Source: Bacteroidota bacterium
Lineage (GTDB): Bacteria > Bacteroidota > Bacteroidia > Bacteroidales > Bacteroidaceae
DNA: 64,000 bases
Assembly (NCBI GenBank): GCA_023425865.1
Contig: JAFABV010000035.1
Coordinates: 1 to 64,000 of the forward strand
Direction: 5' to 3'
In this document: positions 9,089 through 18,400 of the stretch, piece after piece
Numbering within the stretch: position 1 is the first letter of the stretch
Layout: each line of letters begins with the position of its first letter
Notes under the pieces: model-generated
Seen by the model: the letters and a program-made list of their open reading frames with translations, nothing else
What the model was told of the DNA's origin: nothing
The model's database searches: none
Position numbers and translations under genes: made by a program

Positions 9089-10843
9089 ATGACTATCACC
9101 ATCGACAACCATCCCGTAACCGTAGAGCCAGGCACCACCATCCTCGATGCCTGCAGGCAAACGGGAATAGACATTCCAACGCTGTGCCATCTGCACCTCG
9201 AAGGCACCTGTATGGACAACCACCCGGCTTCGTGCCGACTCTGCATCGTAGAGATCGAGGGGCACCGCAACCTATCGCCCTCGTGCTCCACGGTGTGCCA
9301 GGAGGGCATGGTGGTACACACGCACTCCATGCGGGTGCTGAAGGCGCGCAAGCTGGTGATGGAGTTTATCCTCTCCGACCATCCCAACGCCTGTCTCACC
9401 TGCCAGAAGTCGGGCGACTGCGAGCTGCAGCGCATGGCGCAAATGCTCAACGTGCGCGAGTCGCCATTCACGGGCAGCGAACTCTCGCCACGCAAGCGCG
9501 AGGTGACGCCGGCCATCGTGCGCAACATGGACAAGTGTGTGTTTTGTCGCCGCTGCGAGACGGTGTGCAACGACATGCAGACCGTGGGCGCGCTGGGGGC
9601 CGTGCGCCGAGGGTTCAACACCACCATCGCTCCCACCTTCGACCTGCAGCTGTCGAAGACCGAGTGTACCTATTGCGGACAGTGCGTGGCGGTGTGTCCC
9701 GTGGGCGCGCTGTCGGAGAACGAATACATCAACCAGCTGCTCAACGACATCAGCGACCCCAACAAGATTGTGGCCGTGCAGACTGCGCCCTCGGTGCGCA
9801 TGGCCCTGGGCGAGATGTTCGTCAAGCAGCCCGGCACGCAGGTGACGGGCAAGATGGTGTCGGCACTGCGGCAGCTGGGCATCGACTATGTGTTCGACAC
9901 CGACTTCGCCGCCGACCTCACCATCATGGAAGAGGCGGCCGAGGTGGTCGACCGACTGGGCAGGTTCCTGCAGGGCGACAAGACGGTGAAGCTGCCCATC
10001 ACCACCTCGTGCTGCCCGGCGTGGGTCAACTTCTATGAGCATCAGTTTCCCGACCTGCTCGACTATCCCTCTACGGCGCGCTCTCCGCAACAGATGTTTG
10101 GGGCCATCGCCAAGAACTACTGGGCCGAGAAGCTGCAAGTGCCACGCGAGAAACTCGTCGTGGTGTCGGTCATGCCGTGCATCGCCAAGAAGTTTGAGTG
10201 CTCGAGGCCGGAGTTCGCGAAGAACGGCAACCGCGATGTAGACTATGTGATCACCACGCGCGAGCTCGGAAAACTCATCCATGAGTCGGGCATCAACTTC
10301 GACGCCCTGCCCGAGGGCGATTTCGACCAGCCGCTGGGCAGCAGCACGGGGGCCGCCCTCATCTTCGGCGCTACCGGCGGGGTGATGGAGGCGGCGCTGC
10401 GCACGGCAGCCGACTGGTTTACAGGTACCAACATCGACCACATCGACTATAAGAGCATACGCGGCATGAACGGCATCAAGACGGCCACCGTGCGCATGGG
10501 CAACGTCGATGTGCGCGTGGCGGCGGCACACACCCTGGGCAACGCCCGAAAACTCTTCGAAGAGGTGCGGGCCGGCAAGAGTCCTTACCACCTCATCGAG
10601 GTGATGGCCTGCCCGGGCGGATGTCTGGGCGGAGGCGGACAGCCCTTCCATCATGGCGACATGAACGTGCTGAGGCGGCGCCAGCGCGCCTTCTACGAGG
10701 GCGACCTCAAGAAAACCCTGCGCAAGTCGCACCACAACCCATATATCCAACAGCTCTACGAGGAGTATCTCGGCAAGCCCCTGGGTCCGATGGCTCACGA
10801 GTTGTTACACACGCATTACACGGATAAGAAAATGAAGCTATGA
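9089..10843 (+). CDS. hydA: [FeFe]-hydrogenase catalytic subunit HydA
   Basis: HydA reversibly makes H2 at the H-cluster. The 584-residue protein has, in order: a plant-type [2Fe-2S] domain, the His/Cys-ligated cluster HPNACLTCQKSGDC, two [4Fe-4S] motifs (CVFCRRCETVC and CTYCGQCVAVC), and the H domain. The three H-cluster signatures are intact: TSCCPAW (about residue 308, including the second cysteine thought to relay protons), MPCIAKKFE (about 361) and EVMACPGGCLGGGG (about 505). A small-subunit-like tail follows. Domain order fits the subunit of multimeric NAD-linked enzymes. Reduced ferredoxin is the likely second electron donor, by analogy with HydABC. The stop overlaps the hydC start by 4 bp. 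Confidence 0.96.
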   Translation: MTITIDNHPVTVEPGTTILDACRQTGIDIPTLCHLHLEGTCMDNHPASCRLCIVEIEGHRNLSPSCSTVCQEGMVVHTHSMRVLKARKLVMEFILSDHPNACLTCQKSGDCELQRMAQMLNVRESPFTGSELSPRKREVTPAIVRNMDKCVFCRRCETVCNDMQTVGALGAVRRGFNTTIAPTFDLQLSKTECTYCGQCVAVCPVGALSENEYINQLLNDISDPNKIVAVQTAPSVRMALGEMFVKQPGTQVTGKMVSALRQLGIDYVFDTDFAADLTIMEEAAEVVDRLGRFLQGDKTVKLPITTSCCPAWVNFYEHQFPDLLDYPSTARSPQQMFGAIAKNYWAEKLQVPREKLVVVSVMPCIAKKFECSRPEFAKNGNRDVDYVITTRELGKLIHESGINFDALPEGDFDQPLGSSTGAALIFGATGGVMEAALRTAADWFTGTNIDHIDYKSIRGMNGIKTATVRMGNVDVRVAAAHTLGNARKLFEEVRAGKSPYHLIEVMACPGGCLGGGGQPFHHGDMNVLRRRQRAFYEGDLKKTLRKSHHNPYIQQLYEEYLGKPLGPMAHELLHTHYTDKKMKL

Positions 10844-11334
10844 TGAACACAGAGAAACTATCCTGCCAAGCGGTGGCCGAGATTGACGCCATCTGCGCGG
10901 CTTACGACAATAAGGAAGGCGAACTCATCAATATCCTCAAAGACACGCAAGACCGTCTGGGCTATCTGCCCTTAGAGGCGCAGCATGTCATCGCCGAGCA
11001 TCTCCATGTCCCCGACCAGCGGGTGTATGGCGTGGTGACGTTCTACGCCTTCTTCACCATGGAGCCCAAGGGCAAGTACCCCATCTCGGTGTGCCTGGGC
11101 ACCGCCTGCTATGTGCGTGGCGCCGAGCGACTGCTCGACGAGTTCCGGCGCATACTGGGCATCGAGGTGGGCGAGACCACGCCCGACGGCCTCTTCTCGC
11201 TCGACTGCCTGCGGTGTGTGGGTGCCTGCGGACTGGCACCGGTGGTGGTCATCGGCAAGAAGGTGTACGGCCGACTGCAATCCTCTGAGATCCGCAAGAT
11301 ACTGAAGACCCTTGAGGAGGAAGGCAAGAAATAA
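10840..11334 (+). CDS. hydC: Hydrogenase [2Fe-2S] subunit HydC (NuoE-like)
   Basis: A 164-residue thioredoxin-fold [2Fe-2S] protein of the NuoE family. Cysteine ligands are seen in CLGTACYVRG and, about 35 residues later, in CLRCVGACGLAP. The ATGATG junction overlaps the hydA stop by 4 bp, indicating translational coupling. In trimeric hydrogenases this subunit relays electrons close to the FMN subunit. Gene order here is B-A-C. No clear terminator follows; the repeat field starts about 60 bp downstream. Confidence 0.93.
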   Translation: MMNTEKLSCQAVAEIDAICAAYDNKEGELINILKDTQDRLGYLPLEAQHVIAEHLHVPDQRVYGVVTFYAFFTMEPKGKYPISVCLGTACYVRGAERLLDEFRRILGIEVGETTPDGLFSLDCLRCVGACGLAPVVVIGKKVYGRLQSSEIRKILKTLEEEGKK

Positions 11335-11395
11335 GCAGACTGTGCCTGTGCCACTACCCCACAATGCCTCCCACCGCCCACATCAGCCATACTGT

Positions 11396-11948
11396 TGAAC
11401 TCCTACAGAGTTCATCCATTCGGCGCAAGCGTAGACACGGTAGGCACGTCATGGCTCCCTGCGGTCGCCATGCGTGCCAACCGTGCCCTATCAAACGTTT
11501 ATCCCCTTTGGGGAAAGCCAATGGATTGTGAGGAATATTTCTTGGACGCTACCATATTCCGCATTGTGCGTGTTTGTTCAATGGGAAAGGGGAGGCAGGT
11601 TTCCGTGGTATCCGCCCATCGCAAAGCGATGTTCCGTTTTATCAAGGTGTGCCGGATGGTAATTCCGAAAATTCCGTGTTATCCGTGTTAAAAAAAAGCG
11701 AGGTGGTGGGTATTTCCACGCAGGCCTTTGGCACGCAGGTGTTTTTTTGCACGCAGAGACGCAGAGAGGTGGGAGTTCTGCATCTTCGACACAGGAGGAA
11801 AGTGCTTGGTAAGCAGAGGGCCTACGGCCTAAAGAGAAATAGAGAACCGAGGCTGTTTCCGTTCCATCCGACCATCGCAAAGCGATGTTCCGTTTTATCA
11901 AGGTGTGCCGGATGGTAATTCCGAGTTTTCTGTGCCATCCGTTGTTAA
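11396..11948. repeat. Dispersed intergenic repeats downstream of hydC
   Basis: The stretch holds a single 19-bp hairpin element (11396-11414, without its usual partner) and sequence matching part of the 1.08-kb block (CACGGTAGGCACGTCATG and the following CCTATCAAACG region). It also holds two ~100-bp modules at 11591-11694 and 11849-11948. Each of these carries CATCGC-AAA-GCGATG and ends in a GTGTTA-like tail. Open frames here follow the repeats and have no domain. Nothing else coding is seen between hydC and the oxidoreductase. Confidence 0.8.
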
Positions 11949-11993
11949 TAATAAAACTCCGCACACCGAACAATCGCACATAACAGAAGGCGA

Positions 11994-12108
11994 ATAATTC
12001 TGTATAAAACCATCAAATAATTCTATATGAAACCATCAAATAATTCTATATGAAACCATCCGATGATTCTATACAGAACCATCGGATGGTTTTATATAGA
12101 ATCATCGG
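11994..12108. repeat. 23-bp palindrome array, copy 1 (5 units)
   Basis: Five consecutive 23-bp units start at 11994, 12017, 12040, 12063 and 12086. Each is a variant of the 20-bp palindrome ATGGTTCTATATAGAACCAT plus a 3-bp spacer (CAA, CAA, CCG, CGG, CGG, counted with the last consensus base). Differences between units are mostly A/G and C/T transitions. There are no unique spacers, so this is not CRISPR. Confidence 0.9.
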
Positions 12109-12202
12109 GCGCGGAAACGCAGACACGACAAGGATTACTATGCGAAGAGAATGTCATAAGACCGTATTGCCATGCCGAGCACCCCTTTTTGTCACAACAA
12201 AG

Positions 12203-12243
12203 GGGGACAGAATGTCATGACTATACACTAACATTCTGTCCCC
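12203..12243 (-). terminator. Perfect 13-bp stem hairpin, likely terminator of the oxidoreductase gene
   Basis: GGGGACAGAATGT (12203-12215) pairs perfectly with 12231-12243 across a 15-nt loop. It lies 27 bp past the stop of the leftward oxidoreductase gene. The tail on that strand (CCTTTGTTG) is only weakly U-rich, so function as a terminator is likely but not certain. Confidence 0.5.
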
Positions 12244-12269
12244 ATCTGACATACCCCGTGTCGCCAGTC

Positions 12270-13403
12270 TTATTTCTTCACCTTGGGCAAGATGTCAGAC
12301 CCTTGCAAACTGTATTGCCACAAGATAGGGGGAAAATGGTAACGCTCGGGCTGCGTGGGATCGAGCTCGGTCTCTATTTCGTCGTAGCGACCACTGCGCA
12401 GCAGCTCCACCAGGTTGGGATTGACCAGCACCGCCTTGCCAAAGGCAAGAAACTCCGTGGTTCCGGTGCCCCATGCCCGATCGATGTCGTTGGCATCGAG
12501 CAGTCGGCCTACGCCGATGAGTGGCAGTCGGCCGCCGATGCGCTCATGCAACAGTGCCGTGCGCAGCTGCGTCGTGTCGGCACCACGCCGTGCGTGAGAA
12601 AAGAAGCTGTGCAGCGATACGTGCAGATACTGCAAAGGTTTCGTCACCAGCGCATCCACCAAGGCGAAGGTGTCGGTCATGGTGAGACCACGCTCCTCGG
12701 GCTCCTCGGGCGAGAAACGGTAGCCGATGATGAAGTCGGGGCGCTGCGCCTTGTCGCGGGCGGCCGTCACGGCATCCACCACGGCCAAGGGGAACCGCAT
12801 GCGCTTCTCCACGCTGCCACCCCACTCGTCGGTGCGACGGTTGGAGTGTCCCGAGAAGAACTGCTGCAGCAGGTAGCCGTTGGCCCCGTGGATCTCTACA
12901 CCGTCGAAGCCCGCCTCGATGGCCAGCGTGGTGGCGCGCCCGAAGGCTGCGATCACCTGTTGGATCTCCTCAACGGTCATGGCGCGCACGCCGTCGGCTG
13001 CCTGCTCGCCGCCGTTGATCTCACTGTCGCTGCTGGCCGACACCCGGTCGCGGCCCTCCACCAGCTCCTTCAGTGCCTGACGGCCTCCGTGGTGCAGCTG
13101 CAGGATGGCCTTGGTGCCCTGACTCTTGATAAACTGTGCCAGCGTCTTGAGGCTCTCAAGGTCTTCCTCACCGATGGCCTCGGGCTCACCTGCGAAGGCC
13201 TTGCCCTCTGGCGATACGAGCGTCGCGGCGGTGATAAACAGGCCAAAGTCCTTGGCGCGTCCGTTCAGAAACGCCCGCTCTACGTCAGTAAAATGCCCCT
13301 CGGCATCAGAAGCCCAGTGGGTCATGGGAGCCACCACCAGTCGGTTGTCGACGGTCACACCATTGTTCAGTGTGTATGGCTCAAAGATGGGTTGAATGTT
13401 CAT
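12270..13403 (-). CDS. NADH:flavin oxidoreductase, Old Yellow Enzyme family
   Basis: A 377-residue FMN-dependent oxidoreductase with the TIM-barrel signatures of the Old Yellow Enzyme family: N-terminal FEPYTLNNGVTVDNRLVVAP, active-site/FMN region QLHHGGRQA, GFDGVEIHGANGYLLQQF, and RRTDEWGGSVEKRMRF. Such enzymes reduce activated alkenes or related substrates with NAD(P)H; the physiological substrate cannot be read from the sequence. Length is usual for the short, single-domain members (no C-terminal iron-sulfur domain as in 2,4-dienoyl-CoA reductase). It is monocistronic and convergent with the hyd operon. Confidence 0.9.
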   Translation of the reverse strand: MNIQPIFEPYTLNNGVTVDNRLVVAPMTHWASDAEGHFTDVERAFLNGRAKDFGLFITAATLVSPEGKAFAGEPEAIGEEDLESLKTLAQFIKSQGTKAILQLHHGGRQALKELVEGRDRVSASSDSEINGGEQAADGVRAMTVEEIQQVIAAFGRATTLAIEAGFDGVEIHGANGYLLQQFFSGHSNRRTDEWGGSVEKRMRFPLAVVDAVTAARDKAQRPDFIIGYRFSPEEPEERGLTMTDTFALVDALVTKPLQYLHVSLHSFFSHARRGADTTQLRTALLHERIGGRLPLIGVGRLLDANDIDRAWGTGTTEFLAFGKAVLVNPNLVELLRSGRYDEIETELDPTQPERYHFPPILWQYSLQGSDILPKVKK

Positions 13404-13589
13404 TGTCTACTCTTACTCATTTATGTTATCACTGCCCATCTGCAAAAGTGAGGCCAATATCACGCCTCTTTGTCTTTCTTTGACATATCACCCTTATCCC
13501 TTAACGTTTATGAACACTTCAAAATCTTTATAGCGTTTGAATGTCCTCCACCGAATGCGACTGGCATGTCTAAGGTGTGAGGCTTGACA

Positions 13590-14135
13590 CTATTTCATCT
13601 TCGACACATAGCCGTTGTGGCGAAACCACTTGTGCGCCCAGTTGGGCACCATGAAGATATAACCCGAGATGTCCTCGTGGGGCGCACAGTCGAGTTGGTT
13701 GCCGATGATGTCAGCGGCCTCAGCGATGCTACAGTGCGCCACGCGAGCCAGTTCCTCACGCAAGATACTGTACGTGAGGGCGCGAATGTTCTGGGCATTG
13801 AGCGGTTGTCCGTCCAAACGCGCCAGCAGTTCCGGCTTTGAGGGAATCTTCACTTTGGGTCCCACGCGCAGTCCCTCGAAGCAATACTCCCCGTCCACCT
13901 TATACATCGTGAACCCCTCGCGGGCATTACGCGCATTACATTCCCTTGCCATCTCTCTGGCCACGGGGTTCGTAATCCGCTGCATCACCTCCGGTATGAT
14001 GGGCTGATGCCGCAACTGTCCATAGGTGTACCGCTCCCCATTGAAACTACCTATAGAATCCGACGGAATATCTCCATCGGAAATCACACATACCTCTTTG
14101 TCGCTGTTGCCGAAAAGGCTATTGAAAAAACTCAT
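13590..14135 (-). CDS. Unknown 181-residue protein at the end of the toxin locus
   Basis: Not recognised. The protein has no signal peptide or membrane segment. It is basic-aromatic at its C-terminus (APHEDISGYIFMVPNWAHKW followed by FRHNGYV) and has a short N-terminal segment MSFFNSLFGNS. A central part (ITNPVAREMARECNARNARE) is helical. It lies 122 bp downstream of the probable immunity gene on the same strand, so it may be a second immunity or accessory protein of the locus, but this is inferred from position only. Its GC content is higher than that of the island genes, closer to the chromosomal background, which argues that it could equally be an older neighbour. Confidence 0.6.
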   Translation of the reverse strand: MSFFNSLFGNSDKEVCVISDGDIPSDSIGSFNGERYTYGQLRHQPIIPEVMQRITNPVAREMARECNARNAREGFTMYKVDGEYCFEGLRVGPKVKIPSKPELLARLDGQPLNAQNIRALTYSILREELARVAHCSIAEAADIIGNQLDCAPHEDISGYIFMVPNWAHKWFRHNGYVSKMK

Positions 14136-14257
14136 AGGCAGAAATAATTGATGATAATACCATAGTAGCAGTTGCCATTTTATAATTACAGGTAGACTAC
14201 TGCAGACTCATTCTTTGTTAAAAGAGAACTTGCATTAATTCTCTGAAGAATGTGTAT

Positions 14258-14650
14258 TTAATCCCAATAACCTCTCGAGTAAATTAGATACGATTCAATG
14301 GCACCGCTTTGTAAAGAGACCGACAATCCATATGTTGGGAAGTTGATAAAGTCACTTTCTTTGGTCATCTGTGCATCAGATAAACAGGAAATGAGTCCAT
14401 CTAATGACAATAACGAAAGGTTGATACCATTAATAATAATTTCAATATCCTTGAATATTTCGACCGCTTCTACACAATTTGACGATGTATAAAAAACATG
14501 ATAGGCACCGTAGTCATCTGAAGAGTTTTTACTGAACCTGTTCTTCTTAAATTCATGGAAATCTGTGTTATTCTTTCTGACAACATCTCGAGAAGTGCCA
14601 ATCCGAATAGAGCCAATTGACTCATAAGGAATAAATGTCATTTGTTTCAT
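14258..14650 (-). CDS. Probable immunity protein for the adjacent toxin
   Basis: A 130-residue acidic-to-neutral cytoplasmic protein with no signal peptide. The N-terminus (FIPYESIGSIRIGTSRDVVR) has the form of small bacterial proteins in which a conserved IGxIxxGxSRxxV segment opens an alpha/beta fold; such proteins are often found as immunity partners. The start is 10 bp after the stop of the predicted toxin gene on the same strand, the classic toxin-then-immunity order of polymorphic toxin loci. AT-rich like the rest of the operon. The immunity role is inferred from context, and no family name can be given with confidence. Confidence 0.6.
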   Translation of the reverse strand: MKQMTFIPYESIGSIRIGTSRDVVRKNNTDFHEFKKNRFSKNSSDDYGAYHVFYTSSNCVEAVEIFKDIEIIINGINLSLLSLDGLISCLSDAQMTKESDFINFPTYGLSVSLQSGAIESYLIYSRGYWD

Positions 14651-14660
14651 ATATTTACAT

Positions 14661-15458
14661 TTAGATTTTGCCAGCTTGCTCTAACTTATCAACATATGCA
14701 AGCATTTGTGATATAGCCACATCATATTTATCTCCAAATTTGTCATGCAGGTCATCAATATCCATCTGGAGAGCTCCACGAAAGTCTCCGTTGTCTATTA
14801 GTTCTTTCTGTGCAGCACGATATTCTTTTGCTTCACGTGAACTACCACAACTTGCCGTTTGCTGGTGATCCGAATATTCTATTGCAATTGCCGGTCCATC
14901 CTCTCTTTCCAAATTCGATGCAGAATCTGCAGGCATATGATGAACTTCATGGGGTGGGTTGTCATTCCATCCCCATCCCTCATTTCTTATTTCTTTATAA
15001 CTCCCCCCACAATTTCTCGTTTCACAGAACTCATCATAAGTCTTTGGAGTATTAATATCTTGCGAACCCTCAGAAATGGTCTCTGTGGCAGGATTCGCCT
15101 CAGAAGCAGGTTCCACTGGATATTCATCATAAAAAACCTTTTCGTCTAATCCACCAATATCAGATAGAACGCTTGATGATTCTGGTGAGGGCAACTCATC
15201 TACAAAAGACGCATCAGACAAATCTATACCTCTTTCTGTATCTGGAGACAATTGTTTTTCCTCAGATGTTGGGAGTTCTGCTAAGGAGGAATCATCGGCT
15301 ACAACTTCCGAAATACTGGTTGCTTCTATAGTAGGCGTTTCAACGGCCATTGTTGCTCCAGCTGTCGTTGCTTCAAAAGCTCCAGCAGTTTCTGATGCAG
15401 CTGTTGCTGCCTCCACTGTTCCTGCAGCAACAGCGATATCATCGATTATTAATGGCAT
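14661..15458 (-). CDS. Putative polymorphic toxin with C-terminal HNH/EndoVII-like nuclease domain
   Basis: The 265-residue protein has two parts. Residues 1 to about 140 are a low-complexity Ala/Thr/Glu/Ser-rich region with no recognised trafficking domain. The C-terminal ~100 residues look like a toxin nuclease: EVHHMPADSASN (His173-His174), GPAIAIEYSDHQQTAS (Asp197-His198), then a helical end MDIDDLHDKFGDKYDVAISQ. The HHMPADS and DHxxTAS pairing recalls HNH/Endo VII-type toxin domains found at the tips of polymorphic toxins; this is from memory of the family, not a search. It starts 3 bp after the HerA-like gene and is followed at once by a small probable immunity gene. No signal peptide is seen, so export would need a dedicated route, possibly the neighbouring ATPase. 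Confidence 0.6.
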   Translation of the reverse strand: MPLIIDDIAVAAGTVEAATAASETAGAFEATTAGATMAVETPTIEATSISEVVADDSSLAELPTSEEKQLSPDTERGIDLSDASFVDELPSPESSSVLSDIGGLDEKVFYDEYPVEPASEANPATETISEGSQDINTPKTYDEFCETRNCGGSYKEIRNEGWGWNDNPPHEVHHMPADSASNLEREDGPAIAIEYSDHQQTASCGSSREAKEYRAAQKELIDNGDFRGALQMDIDDLHDKFGDKYDVAISQMLAYVDKLEQAGKI

Positions 15459-15461
15459 AAC

Positions 15462-18400
15462 TTAGCTAATTTTAAAAGTATCTTTCCATTGTTCATACAA
15501 TTCAGGGCGCATTGTTTTTGAATACCCTTGCTCTATATAAAACAGAGTTCGTAAATCAACCATCCCTTGTATTTTACTTAATAACAAGTCATCGAAGAGA
15601 ATCCTATATTTCGGAATATCTTTGATTGAAATAATAAGTCTTTTTATTTTTATTACCTCTGTATCGATGTTTAGATATTCAGCTACAATTGCCATGAGTC
15701 TGGAGAAATACTTCTTTTCCCACAGAAGTACAGTTTCTTTGTCTCGATATTCTCTTAACATCTCGAGAAGACGAATTCTTAAAGATGATGGCATCGTGTC
15801 TTCTTCTACAAATTCAGCAACCTGCTGAAAGTCAACATTATTACGAACAAGCTTATATAATAAGAAATTCAAAATTTCCGCACGGACAACACGTTGTGCG
15901 ATAATAGGTATTGGATAATGTTTTGTATATCGGCTATTTCTATCAAAATTATACTCCTTAATTTGACATTGAACCGCTTCTTCCCAACTATTTTGGTACA
16001 CTATCGCTTCTCCTACATTTTGCCTTGCTATTTGTTCAATCTGATTGTCAGACAATGCCATAGATTTTCCGGCAACTGTTCTATCGTTGTCTTCAGGAAG
16101 TGCCATTACAATCTTTGTATTAGTATTTCTTATAGCTGACGAATCCAATAATGATGGGGACTGGTCTACAATAATAAAGCCCTCACCATAAGTTCTCATC
16201 TCAGCTATACTATTTGATATCATTTCGACAGATTTTCCTGCAAGATTAGCACTTTCTTGGTTTTGCTCCGTAGAAGTTTTTTTCAGTAGATTATGTGCCT
16301 CTTCAAGAATAGTAACATGGTTAAGACTCCTGTTCATGCCGTCTTCTGACATTCTAAATTCATTAAGTTTCATAACCATAAATCCCATTATCAGCGCTTT
16401 TGTTTCTGCAGAACCTATTCTACTTAGGTCAATTATTGAATTATGGTTAAACAGGTCATCATCAGGTATAGGATCTCCAGAGAAAACTAATCCTAACAAT
16501 CCTGTATCAAGGTCACTCAAACGCGTTTCTAAAGCACCCTTATAATCCCCCTTAGTTTCATCCGAATACTCAGAGTTATTAATATATTCCTTCAAACATG
16601 ATAGAACATCATCTATCGTTGGAAATACAGGATCATTACCTTTTTTATATTTATTCTCTGACAATAGCAAATCCCATCCACAATGTTCATAAGCAGAAAC
16701 AATGGATTTTTTCAGTACAGAGGGCATGGCTGCATACATCGGCCAGCAAGCGTTGAATATCTCAACTAACCGGTCAACATGTTCCAACAAATCTATTGAT
16801 TTGTATGGAAATGCAAATGGATTTATTTGTAGAAACTTCCCACACTTTGGGGAATTCGAATAAACAGTTACATCTTCATCATTGCCAAAAATATGTTTGT
16901 ATTCACCTTTTGCTGGTTCTACCACCATAAACTTGATTCCTCTCTGTTTTAATTCAGAGAGAATCAAATACATGGTGTTAGATTTTCCACTTCCTGTGGA
17001 ACCTGTAACAAACATGTGTTTCGACAACTCTTCAGTGGATAAACGTACAGGCAATTTATATTCCTCGCCTAAATGTAAGATATTGCCAATGTTTATCGAG
17101 TTTCTTTCAGTAAATTCCAAGTTACTTTTAACTTCTCTTCCAAATGAAGTTTCCTCTCGAACCAGTATTCCAGGGACACTGTTTTGAGGGAGTGACATAT
17201 GAATTGCAAGTTCCTTACTACTTACCAAAGAACCAGAAGATACTTCAATGTTTGAGGGCAGCAAAAAGCGTGGATGTTGGCATGCTATTAGATGCTGAGC
17301 TATAACTTTTGTATTTGTGTCATTTTTACTCCAATTGTTGACAGTAAAAACTTGTGAGTTTGAATCGTCGCCGACAATACATCCCTTATACAATCCAGCT
17401 AATGCAGCCGCTGTAGTGTCATCTTTCGCAATAAAATAAGTAGCCATAGACCACAAACCATATGGTAATGCGGTTTGTAGTCTTTCTATCTCTTTGTCGA
17501 GAAGATCTTGGTAATGCTTTACCCTCCTATCCTGAAGTGTAATCTGTTGGGTTATGCCATTTTGTTTATCTGTATGTGAACCACTTCCCTGAAGAGTTGC
17601 TTCTGCTGAAGCTCTGTTAATCGCTTCTTGGTCAGAAAGAGACTCATTTGAAGTTTTAGCCTCTGTCTCTGATGTATTAGTTGTTATACCAAATGTCTCA
17701 GAATAATTCTCGGAATTAGAAAGTACTATGCAACTACTAGAATCTGTGTCTCCATAAGTTTCATTGTATGTATATGATGATCCTTCCGTATGAGATTTAG
17801 AATACGATGTTCCTGTTGTTACAGTTTTAGAAAGAGAAGAACCTACAGTTTCAGTAAAAGTCTTAGAACTGGTTTCGTTAATTCCTCTTGTTTCATTTTG
17901 CGAAAAAGATAGTTGCATTTCCGCCATGGGAGCAATAGCTGAGTGAAGACTCTCATAATTGGATAATATAGATGAACATTCACTGTCTTCAACTCGTTCA
18001 GCAACAAAACATACAGCAAACGTAAGCCCGTTTGTAGAATCAATTAACTTTTCTAAACCTTGTACAAAACGTTCTTTTTTATCATCTTTTCTTAGTGAAG
18101 CTACACCAGAAACGCACGATATTGCAACATTTTCGTTAAGAGATGCATTCAACTCTTGAGCAATGTCACAACTTATTTCTGTAGAGACACCAGGAAATAA
18201 TCCTTTCAATCCTCGTTGTAGTATATCTCCTGAAATATTCTTGACTTCATTACATTCGGCATCCGCTGTGCCGATAAAAATTTCCACTGCAGATTTGTTT
18301 TCTTTGCAGTAGCCTCTTCTTAATAAAAAACATACATTGTGTGCCGAAGAATGTAATGCGTTGTATAGCATAGATAATTTGTCCACGAAGAATTCATTTT

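Noticed and set aside
11994..12108. CRISPR array candidate (also 31407, 47722, 62725)
   Set aside because: Units repeat every 23 bp with only 3-bp gaps; there are no unique spacers of CRISPR length and no cas genes.
12063..13451. Long plus-strand frame over the Old Yellow Enzyme gene
   Set aside because: Antisense to a gene with clear family motifs; it starts inside the palindrome array.
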